Positions 58,043-64,000 of a DNA stretch of 64,000 nucleotides are shown in pieces. Both the position numbers and the translations under genes were made by a program. Within the stretch, counting starts at the first letter, position 1. Each line of letters starts with the position of its first letter. The notes beneath the pieces are model-generated. The model was not told the DNA's origin. It saw only the letters and a list, made by a program, of their open reading frames with translations, and did not search any database. Origin of the DNA: an uncultured Neglectibacter sp. (GTDB lineage Bacteria; Bacillota; Clostridia; Oscillospirales; Acutalibacteraceae); NCBI GenBank assembly GCA_937958185.1, contig CALFFN010000009.1:62001-126000 (forward strand), given 5' to 3'.

Positions 58043-59086
58043 TTACCGTGTGACACGGATATCCCGAATCAGTGCTTCCACGCTTTCCTCTGTGGTCGCC
58101 CAGCTGGTGCAGATACGCACAGCGGTGTGGGTATCGTCCGTCTTTTCCCAGAAGGAAAAGCAGTATTTTTCCTGAAGCTTCCCTAAAATTTCGTCCGGGA
58201 AGATGAAAAAGCGCTGGTTGGTGGGGGAGGGCGCGTATTCCGGGAAGCCCGCTTCCCGGCAGGCAGCGGATATCTTTTCTGCCAGCTCGTTCGCCTTGCG
58301 GCAGATAGTTTCATACAGACCGTCCGTGAACAGCGTTTCAAACTGGATTCCCAGCAGCCGCCCCTTTGCCAGCATTCCGCCGTTCTGCTTGATGGCGTAG
58401 CGGAAGTCGCGGTCAAGCTCCGGGTTGGTGATGACCGCCGCCTCGCCGAACAGCGCGCCGCATTTTGTGCCGCCGATGGTGAACACGTCGCAGCAGTCCG
58501 CCATGTCCCTGAGCGTGAAATCGGCGCTTTGCGAAGTCAGCCCATAGCCCATTCTGGCGCCGTCCGCAAAGAGATACAGCCCCCATTTGTCACAGACGAC
58601 GTGCAGACTTTTCAGCTCCTCCCGGCTGTACAGCGCCCCGTTTTCCGTGGGCTGGGAAATGTACACCATTTTCGGCTGCACCATGTGCTCCGTGGGGACG
58701 CCGTCGCTGTAATGTCCGGCGCAGAGGGCGTCTACCTGAGCGGCGGTCAGCTTGCCCTCCGCGCCGCAGGGAACTGCCAGGACCTTGTGCCCGGTGGCTT
58801 CCACCGCCCCGGTCTCGTGGACGTTGATATGCCCGGTCGCCGGGGAGATGACCCCCTGATGGGGGCGCAGCGCCGCCCGGATCACCGTGAAATTCACCTG
58901 CGTGCCGCCCACCAGAAAATGCACCCCGGCAGTTGTTGCGCCGCAGGCAGTGCGGATCAGCTCCCTGGCGCGCTCGCAGTGGATATCCTCACCATAGCCC
59001 GGCGTCTGCTCCAGATTGGTGTCGGTCATCGCCCGCAGGATAGCGGGGTGCCCGCCCTCGTTATAGTCGCAGTTAAAATAGATCAT
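58043..59086 (-). CDS. ltaE: Threonine aldolase-like PLP enzyme
   Basis: 347 residues of the beta-eliminating lyase/threonine aldolase family, fold type I, splitting L-threonine or L-allo-threonine to glycine and acetaldehyde. Features: CDYNEGGHPAILRAM and TPGYGEDIHCERARELI near the start, GGTQVNFTVIRAALRPHQGVI, HETGAVEATGHKVLAV, FADGARMGYGL with the PLP Asp and Arg, and the Schiff-base Lys in TIGGTKCGALFGEA. AAAGGGAG is 9 bases before the ATG at 59086. Monocistronic. Specificity (threonine or a related beta-hydroxy amino acid) is not decided by sequence. Confidence 0.92.
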   Translation of the reverse strand: MIYFNCDYNEGGHPAILRAMTDTNLEQTPGYGEDIHCERARELIRTACGATTAGVHFLVGGTQVNFTVIRAALRPHQGVISPATGHINVHETGAVEATGHKVLAVPCGAEGKLTAAQVDALCAGHYSDGVPTEHMVQPKMVYISQPTENGALYSREELKSLHVVCDKWGLYLFADGARMGYGLTSQSADFTLRDMADCCDVFTIGGTKCGALFGEAAVITNPELDRDFRYAIKQNGGMLAKGRLLGIQFETLFTDGLYETICRKANELAEKISAACREAGFPEYAPSPTNQRFFIFPDEILGKLQEKYCFSFWEKTDDTHTAVRICTSWATTEESVEALIRDIRVTR

Positions 59087-59255
59087 GGAAAAGCTCCCTT
59101 TCACTTCAATTTTTCTATTTTATCATAAAAAAAGCGCAAATGCGCCAACTACGATAATCGCTTTGCGATTATTTTATCACGAATTTTCCAAAAAAGAAAG
59201 AGAGCAGGCAAAAGCTGTCTTCTTATAGGTTTCCATAATTTTTTTCACTTCCCTG

Positions 59256-59284
59256 TTGACAAACACTGTGGAGGAGTGTATAAT
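59256..59284 (+). promoter_or_regulatory. Promoter of ylxM-ffh
   Basis: TTGACA (59256-59261), 17 bases, TATAAT (59279-59284), both consensus. A leader stem AAGCG/CGCTT follows at 59288-59312. Confidence 0.85.
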
Positions 59285-59355
59285 GCAAAGCGTTGTAAAG
59301 AAAAACGCTTTACAGAAGAATATATATAACTCGCACCTGAAACGGGGGAAGGGCA

Positions 59356-59724
59356 ATGGCAAAGGATTTGAAGGTATCGTATTTACTGGATTTTTACGGC
59401 GATATGCTGACTGCCCCCCAACGGGAAATGGTAGAAGCCTACTACAATGAGGACCTGTCCCTGGGCGAGATCGCGCTGGACAGGGACATCACCCGGCAGG
59501 GCGTGCGGGACGCCGTCAAGCGGGCGGAGCAGCAGCTGTTTGAAATGGAAGAACGGCTGGGGCTGGCGCGCCGGTTCCAGCATGTGCAGGAAGCCCTTAC
59601 CACGATTTGCGACTGTGCCCTGAACATTCAGGAGCTGAACCAGCAAAACGGCGCTGTCGCCGAGATCGACGAAAACACCGCGCGGATCCTCGCGCAGGCG
59701 CAGGAGATCGCGGACGAGGAATAA
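59356..59724 (+). CDS. ylxM: YlxM/p13 helix-turn-helix protein (UPF0122)
   Basis: 122 residues; the HTH is LSLGEIALDRDITRQGVRDAVKRAEQQL (about 35-62), then a coiled helix. The YlxM family sits next to ffh in Firmicutes and is linked to the SRP pathway; in streptococci it binds Ffh and the 4.5S RNA. RBS GGGGGAAGGG. ffh starts 50 bases downstream. Confidence 0.93.
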   Translation: MAKDLKVSYLLDFYGDMLTAPQREMVEAYYNEDLSLGEIALDRDITRQGVRDAVKRAEQQLFEMEERLGLARRFQHVQEALTTICDCALNIQELNQQNGAVAEIDENTARILAQAQEIADEE

Positions 59725-59774
59725 ACGGCATTTTGTCTTTATGTTATAAAAAGCAGGAAAAGGAGGACGCCGCC

Positions 59775-61103
59775 GTGGCATTTGAAGGACTGGCAGATAA
59801 GCTCAGCAATTCCTTTAAGAAATTGAGAAGCAAGGGCAAGCTGACGGAAGCCGATGTAAAGGAAGCCATGCGGGAAGTGCGCCTTGCCCTGTTGGAGGCT
59901 GACGTCAACTACCGGGTGGCGAAGGATTTCACCGCTAAAGTAACGGAACGCGCCGTGGGCGCGGAGGTCATGGAAAGCCTGACCCCGGCTCAGATGGTGG
60001 TCAAGATCGTCAATGAGGAGCTGACCTCCCTGATGGGCGGCAGCGAAGAACGCCTGAAAAGCCCGGCGCACCCGCCTGCGGTCATTCTGATGTGCGGTCT
60101 GCAGGGCGCCGGCAAAACCACCCATGCAGCCAAGCTTGCCCACACCCTGAAGGGACAGGGGCACCGCCCGCTGCTGGTCGCCGGGGATATTTACCGCCCT
60201 GCCGCCATCAAGCAGCTGCAGGTCATGGCGGAAAAAGCGGAGACCCCCGTGTTTGAAAGGGGAACACAGGACCCCGTCCTCACCGTGCAGGAAGCCATCA
60301 GGCACGCCAGAGACTACGGCAACGACTACGTGATCGTGGATACTGCCGGACGCCTGCAAATAGACGAAGAGCTCATGGACGAGCTGCGGCGCATCAAGGA
60401 AGCAGTGAACCCCACCGACATTCTGCTGGTGGTGGATTCCATGACAGGTCAGGAAGCCGTCAATGTGGCAAAGTCCTTTGACGACCTGCTGGACATCACA
60501 GGCGTGATCCTCACCAAGCTGGACGGCGATACCCGCGGCGGCGCGGCGCTGTCTGTCAAGGCGGTGACGGGAAAGCCCATCAAGTTCGCCGGAACAGGCG
60601 AGAAGCTGTCCGACTTTGAGGTGTTCCACCCTGACCGCATGGCGAGCCGCATTTTGGGCATGGGCGACGTGCTGACCCTCATTGAGGACGCCCAGGCAAA
60701 GCTGGACGAAAAGGCAGCCGCCAAAACAGCAGAGCGGCTGATGCACAATAAGCTGGACTTCAACGATATGCTGGAGCAGTTCCAGCAGGTGAAGAAGATG
60801 GGCCCCATCAAGGGGATACTTTCCAAGCTCCCCGGCATGGGAAACAAGCTGGACGATGTGGATATCGACGACCGTATCATGGACAGGACGGCGGCGATCA
60901 TTCTTTCCATGACCCCCTTTGAACGCTCCCACCCCGATTCCCTGGACGCTTCCCGGAAGCGCCGGATCGCCGCGGGCTGCGGGCAGAAGGTGGAGGACGT
61001 GAACCGGCTTATAAACCAGTTCCGCCAGACCCAGAAACTGATGAAGCAGTTCGGCGGCAAGGGAAAAAGGCGCCGCATGCCGCCGATGAACATGCCCTTC
61101 TAG
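59775..61103 (+). CDS. ffh: Signal recognition particle protein Ffh
   Basis: SRP54 homologue that delivers nascent membrane proteins to the translocon. 442 residues from GTG after AAAAGGAGGAC. N domain 1-85, G domain with GLQGAGKTTHAAKLA (P loop), DTAGRLQIDEELM, LTKLDGDTRGGAAL and TGEKLSDFEVFHPDRMASRILGMGDV, then the Met-rich M domain ending GKRRRMPPMNMPF. Normal length. Confidence 0.98.
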   Translation: MAFEGLADKLSNSFKKLRSKGKLTEADVKEAMREVRLALLEADVNYRVAKDFTAKVTERAVGAEVMESLTPAQMVVKIVNEELTSLMGGSEERLKSPAHPPAVILMCGLQGAGKTTHAAKLAHTLKGQGHRPLLVAGDIYRPAAIKQLQVMAEKAETPVFERGTQDPVLTVQEAIRHARDYGNDYVIVDTAGRLQIDEELMDELRRIKEAVNPTDILLVVDSMTGQEAVNVAKSFDDLLDITGVILTKLDGDTRGGAALSVKAVTGKPIKFAGTGEKLSDFEVFHPDRMASRILGMGDVLTLIEDAQAKLDEKAAAKTAERLMHNKLDFNDMLEQFQQVKKMGPIKGILSKLPGMGNKLDDVDIDDRIMDRTAAIILSMTPFERSHPDSLDASRKRRIAAGCGQKVEDVNRLINQFRQTQKLMKQFGGKGKRRRMPPMNMPF

Positions 61104-61208
61104 CTTTCATTTTGTAGATGTAAGAATGCGTCTTTTCGCAGTCTTTCTCTAAAATACATTGTTTACTGTCCGGCGGACAGCCGGAGAAATCAACAGGAGG
61201 AAAGAAAC

Positions 61209-61451
61209 ATGGCAGTAAAAATCAGATTGAGAAGAATGGGTGCAAAGAAGTCTCCTTTCTACCGTATCGTGGTGGCGGATTCCCGCTTCCCCAGAGACGG
61301 TCGTTTCATTGAGGAGATCGGCTACTACAACCCCATGGAAGAGCCCAGCGTGGTCAAGGTAGACCCCGAGAAGGCAAAGAAATGGATGGAAAACGGCGCT
61401 CAGCCCACCGATACCGTCAAGGCTCTGTTTAAGAAGCACGGCGTTATCTGA
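61209..61451 (+). CDS. rpsP: 30S ribosomal protein S16
   Basis: 80 residues beginning MAVKIRLRRMGAKKSPFYRIVVADSR and containing GYYNPMEEP; family length. AGGAGGAAAG precedes the ATG. A stem CTGTCC-GGC-GGACAG in the leader at 61167-61181 could be regulatory. Confidence 0.98.
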   Translation: MAVKIRLRRMGAKKSPFYRIVVADSRFPRDGRFIEEIGYYNPMEEPSVVKVDPEKAKKWMENGAQPTDTVKALFKKHGVI

Positions 61452-61502
61452 AAAGTGCAACCCCATCACAGCTTCATTGAGACAGGAAAGGAATGAATTG
61501 CA

Positions 61503-61739
61503 ATGAATCTGCAGGAATTGCTGAAAGTGATCGCTTCCGGGCTGGTGGAAAAGCCCGAGGAGGTCACAGTGACCTCGGAGGAATCCGAAAGCGGTGCAAC
61601 GGTGTACCATCTTCACGTGGCAGAGGACGACATGGGCCGTGTGATCGGCAAGCAGGGCAGGATTGCCAAGGCGATCCGCGTTGTCATGCGCTCCGCAGCC
61701 ACCCGGGAAGACAAAAAGATCATGGTCGAGATCGACTGA
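61503..61739 (+). CDS. khpA: KH-domain RNA-binding protein KhpA (YlqC)
   Basis: 78 residues with one KH domain; the GxxG loop is GKQG in MGRVIGKQGRIAKAIRVVMRSAA. KhpA pairs with KhpB/Jag to bind RNA and control cell shape in Firmicutes. It lies between rpsP and rimM in the conserved order. A terminator-like hairpin follows before rimM. Confidence 0.95.
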   Translation: MNLQELLKVIASGLVEKPEEVTVTSEESESGATVYHLHVAEDDMGRVIGKQGRIAKAIRVVMRSAATREDKKIMVEID

Positions 61740-61746
61740 GCAAAGC

Positions 61747-61779
61747 AAGGGCGTCGTCCTGTTGGACAAGCCCTTTTTT
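61747..61779 (+). terminator. Intra-operon terminator between khpA and rimM
   Basis: GGGC and GTCC pair with GGAC and GCCC, loop TGTT, then TTTTTTG. It probably lowers expression of rimM-trmD relative to rpsP. Confidence 0.75.
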
Positions 61780-61808
61780 GTTTGGGATCTGGAAAGGAGG
61801 CGGCGGTC

Positions 61809-62345
61809 ATGGAAAGGAAACCCTTAAAGCAGTACCTGGAGGCAGGAAGGATCGTCAAAAGCCACGGCGTCCGGGGAGAGCTGGTGCTGGAGCCCTGGGC
61901 GGATTCGGCGGAGTTTTTGAAGAAATTCCGGCGCTTCTGGTTCGACGAGGGCAGAACCGACGCCGGGCTGGAAAGCTCCCGGGTCCATCAGGGCAGGCTG
62001 CTGCTGACGCTTTCCGGGATCGATACGGTGGAAAAAGCGGAGGCGCTGCGCGGTAAGGTACTGTACCTGAGCCGGGAGGACGCCCATTTGCAGCCGGGCG
62101 CCTGCTTTTTGCAGGACCTGCTGGGGCTTGCCGCCATTGACGGGAAAACCGGGAAGGTCTACGGCACGGTGGAGGAGATCATTCCCACCGGGGCAAACGA
62201 TGTGTACCGTATCGTGGGGGAAAACGGGCAGGACTATCTCTTTCCCGCCGTGCCCCACATGATACAGCGTATCGCCCCGGAGGAGGGGGTCATTGAGCTG
62301 CTGCCTATTCCCGGCATTTTTGACGGCGGGGAGGTGGAAGCCTGA
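61809..62345 (+). CDS. rimM: 16S rRNA processing protein RimM
   Basis: 178 residues: N-terminal beta barrel (YLEAGRIVKSHGVRGELVLEPWAD) and C-terminal PRC barrel (LLGLAAIDGKTGKVYGTVEEIIPTGANDVYRI). Binds S19 during 30S head assembly. AAAGGAGG lies 8 bases before the ATG at 61809; an in-frame ATG nine codons earlier lacks a site. Its TGA overlaps the trmD ATG by one base. Confidence 0.97.
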   Translation: MERKPLKQYLEAGRIVKSHGVRGELVLEPWADSAEFLKKFRRFWFDEGRTDAGLESSRVHQGRLLLTLSGIDTVEKAEALRGKVLYLSREDAHLQPGACFLQDLLGLAAIDGKTGKVYGTVEEIIPTGANDVYRIVGENGQDYLFPAVPHMIQRIAPEEGVIELLPIPGIFDGGEVEA

Positions 62346-63082
62346 TGCGTGTGGATATTTTTACCCTGTTCCCGGAACTGTTCCCTCCCGTGCTGGGGAC
62401 GAGCATTGTAGGCAGGGCGAGAAAAAAGGGCGTTTTGCAGATCTGCTGCCACCAGCTGCGGGATTTTTCCCTCAATGAGCGCAACCATAAGGTAGACGAT
62501 ACCGTGTTCGGCGGGGGAAAGGGAATGCTGCTTGCGGCGGAGCCTTTCGCCCGCGGCATTGACGCCCTGACAGAACATTTGGGAAAGCGCCCGCATATCA
62601 TTTATATGTCACCCAGGGGGAAGGTGCTGTCCCAGCCCATGGCGCGGCGGCTGGCACAGGAGGAAAGCCTTGCCGTCCTCTGCGGGCATTATGAGGGTGT
62701 GGACGAAAGGCTGTTGGAAGAATATGGCGCCGAAGAAATTTCCATTGGCGATTATGTCCTTACCGGCGGAGAACTGCCCGCCATGATCCTGACGGACGCC
62801 GTCAGCAGAATGCTGCCCGGCGTGCTTGCCGGCGAGGAATGCTTCACGGAGGAAAGCCACTTTTCCGGGCTGCTGGAATACCCCCAGTACACCCGCCCGG
62901 AGGTCTGGCGGGGGAGAGAAGTACCGGCTGTGCTTTTAAGCGGCCATCATGAGAACGTCCGCCGCTGGCGGCGGGAAAGCTCCCTGCTCGTTACGGCGAG
63001 GAACCGCCCCGACCTGCTGGAACAGGCGGAACTGACCGAGGAGGACAGGAGATTTTTGGAGACCGGGAAAAAATTTCCTTAA
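62345..63082 (+). CDS. trmD: tRNA (guanine37-N1)-methyltransferase
   Basis: 245 residues with the trefoil-knot SAM site: IYMSPRGKVLSQ, LCGHYEGVDERLLEE, EEISIGDYVLTGGELPAMILTDAVSRMLPGVL. m1G37 prevents frameshifting. Overlaps rimM by one base, so it is translationally coupled. Confidence 0.98.
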   Translation: MRVDIFTLFPELFPPVLGTSIVGRARKKGVLQICCHQLRDFSLNERNHKVDDTVFGGGKGMLLAAEPFARGIDALTEHLGKRPHIIYMSPRGKVLSQPMARRLAQEESLAVLCGHYEGVDERLLEEYGAEEISIGDYVLTGGELPAMILTDAVSRMLPGVLAGEECFTEESHFSGLLEYPQYTRPEVWRGREVPAVLLSGHHENVRRWRRESSLLVTARNRPDLLEQAELTEEDRRFLETGKKFP

Positions 63083-63262
63083 AATTCCCGTTTTTGTATA
63101 AGCGGGAAGAAACTGACCTATGCTATCTTTGGTCACGCGCCTGCCGCCACCACTGCATATGGCGGTACACAAAAAGTTTTCAACAACCTAAGCAAATTGC
63201 ACAAAGCGGCAGCTTGAAAATTTTTTGGGTCTGTTCAGGAATCCAAAATTCGGGAAATTGTG
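63083..63262. other. Gap after trmD without a gene
   Basis: Within 63083-63443 (361 bases, no gene), this part holds two hairpins: TTCCCG/CGGGAA at 63085-63108 and CCGCCA/TGGCGG at 63144-63165, neither with a strong T tract after it. Either may end the trmD message. AT-rich otherwise; I see nothing else. Confidence 0.5.
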
Positions 63263-63290
63263 TTGACGGCGGCGAAATCTATGATATAAT
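63263..63290 (+). promoter_or_regulatory. ptsH: Promoter of ptsH with a long leader
   Basis: TTGACG (63263-63268), 16 bases, TATAAT (63285-63290). The leader to ptsH is about 145 bases with no recognised motif. Confidence 0.75.
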
Positions 63291-63443
63291 AGCGATAAAG
63301 CTGTGGTTTGCGCTGGTGTTGTGCCATTGGAAATGGCTTCACGGGCGTCTGCCGCAAATATCATCATATTTTATCGTTTCTCAGGCTGTTTCACATGGTC
63401 TGAAAGTTGAATCCTTGCAAATCTTGTAGGAGAGTGAATTAGA

Positions 63444-63707
63444 ATGTGCGCAAAGGAAGTACTCGTTCAGAATCAGGTAGGTCTTCACGCCCGCCCCGCC
63501 ACCTTTTTTATTCAAAAGGCGAATGAGTTCAAGTCCTCTATCTGGGTGGAGAAAGAGGAGAGGAGAGTCAACGCCAAGAGCCTGCTGGGCGTTCTGTCCC
63601 TGGGCATTGTCGGCGGCGTGACCATTCGTGTGATCGCCGATGGTCCCGATGAGCAGGAAGCCGTGGATTCTCTGGTGGATCTGGTCAATTCCGGGTTTGC
63701 TGAGTAA
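63444..63707 (+). CDS. ptsH: Phosphocarrier protein HPr
   Basis: 87 residues. His15 in QVGLHARPAT accepts phosphate from enzyme I; Ser46 in NAKSLLGVLSLG is the HPr kinase site used for carbon catabolite repression in Gram-positives. Both match reference positions exactly, so it is HPr rather than Crh, which lacks the His. TAGGAGAG precedes the ATG. Not linked to ptsI (41518). Confidence 0.96.
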   Translation: MCAKEVLVQNQVGLHARPATFFIQKANEFKSSIWVEKEERRVNAKSLLGVLSLGIVGGVTIRVIADGPDEQEAVDSLVDLVNSGFAE

Positions 63708-63791
63708 GCCTTCAGCGGCGAACGGCATAATTTTCCTTGTGAAATGAAAGGTGCGCTGGAGGAAACAAAGTTAGTTTTCAAAAGACGCTGC

Positions 63792-63825
63792 AAAAGCCCG
63801 GCGGAAGGAATTTCGCCGGGCTTTG
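63792..63825 (+). terminator. Terminator after ptsH
   Basis: AAAGCCCGGCG (63792-63802) with CGCCGGGCTTT (63813-63823), 11 perfect pairs, then GTC. The T tract is only the stem end. Confidence 0.75.
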
Positions 63826-63853
63826 TCATTATTTGAAAAAAGGGGGCGGTATC

Positions 63854-64000
63854 ATGGAGCAGGACGAGAAAAAGCGGGAGCTTCGGCAAAAAGCCATGAA
63901 GCTGCCCCTGTCTCCCGGCGTGTACATCATGCACAACAAGGCGGGGGAGATCATCTATATCGGCAAGGCAAAGGCGCTGAAGAACCGGGTGAGCCAGTAT
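63854..64000 (+). CDS. uvrC: UvrABC system protein C, N-terminal fragment (3' end outside window)
   Basis: First 49 codons. After a charged helix come LPLSPGVYIMHNKAGEIIYIGKAKALKNRVSQY, the GIY-YIG nuclease domain of UvrC, which makes the 3' incision in nucleotide excision repair. AGGGGGCGG precedes the ATG. The rest runs off the window. Confidence 0.93.
   Translation, partial: MEQDEKKRELRQKAMKLPLSPGVYIMHNKAGEIIYIGKAKALKNRVSQY

Noticed and set aside
63333..63410. 26-codon upstream ORF in the ptsH leader
   Set aside because: No convincing ribosome site and no repeated or leader-peptide-like codons.

Overview
The window is GC-rich, densely coded chromosomal DNA from a low-GC-phylum (Firmicutes) anaerobe of the Clostridia, most likely an Oscillospiraceae/Ruminococcaceae-type gut organism. 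The evidence is gene content and order: the pyrH-frr-uppS-cdsA-dxr-rseP-ispG-polC block with the Gram-positive replicase PolC, the rplU-prp-rpmA-obg block with an N-terminally extended L27, ylxM-ffh-rpsP-khpA-rimM-trmD, a SigH-like sigma factor, a T-box before ileS, and S-layer homology (SLH) proteins. It contains no rRNA genes, no CRISPR array and no intact insertion sequence. The family names are my recognition of the translated sequences, with no database search.

Layout. 1-1.5 kb: the 3' end of a von Willebrand A-type surface protein and two tiny ORFs. 1.6-12.5 kb: translation, lipid, isoprenoid and replication genes. 12.6-19.5 kb: a histidine operon (hisZ-G-D-C-B-[A-I fusion]-E plus a coupled methyltransferase) that lacks hisH and hisF. 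19.6-23.8 kb: an acyltransferase, a convergent GT4-CsaB fusion and a methyltransferase. 23.8-27.7 kb: the L21/Prp/L27/Obg block, Mini-III and a YitT protein. 27.7-32.6 kb: a hidden Asn/Gln-rich microprotein, an RNA m5C methyltransferase, an AT-rich DUF3795 gene, and divergent tmcAL and ackA. 32.7-43.2 kb: an SLH-lysozyme protein, comM, a SigH-like factor, a DUF1858 protein, trmK, a NIF3-like protein, rqcH and PTS enzyme I. 43.2-44.9 kb: an AT-rich island between two copies of one terminator, then tRNA-Ala. 45.2-49.8 kb: a giant SLH subtilase. 49.9-52.3 kb: a ROK regulator and a MATE exporter. 52.4-56 kb: T-box and ileS. 56.1-59.1 kb: an ECF sigma/DUF4179 anti-sigma pair, a composite repeat element and a threonine aldolase. 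59.3-64 kb: the SRP-S16-TrmD block, HPr and the start of uvrC.

How it fits together. The cell-surface theme is the strongest functional thread: CsaB-type pyruvylation makes the wall polymer that SLH domains bind, and the window carries a CsaB fused to a glycosyltransferase together with two large SLH proteins (a putative peptidoglycan hydrolase and a protease). HPr (63.4 kb) and enzyme I (41.5 kb) are the two general PTS proteins, encoded apart. Prp and the L27 pro-sequence are enzyme and substrate side by side. TmcAL, which activates acetate, is divergent from acetate kinase.

The least explained signals are the 48-residue Asn/Gln-rich ORF with a forespore-like promoter, a family of degenerate intergenic repeats present three times, a 128-bp element bounded by perfect 14-bp inverted repeats, and the duplicated terminator around an AT-rich insert. 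I found no convincing multi-gene system that is wholly undescribed.
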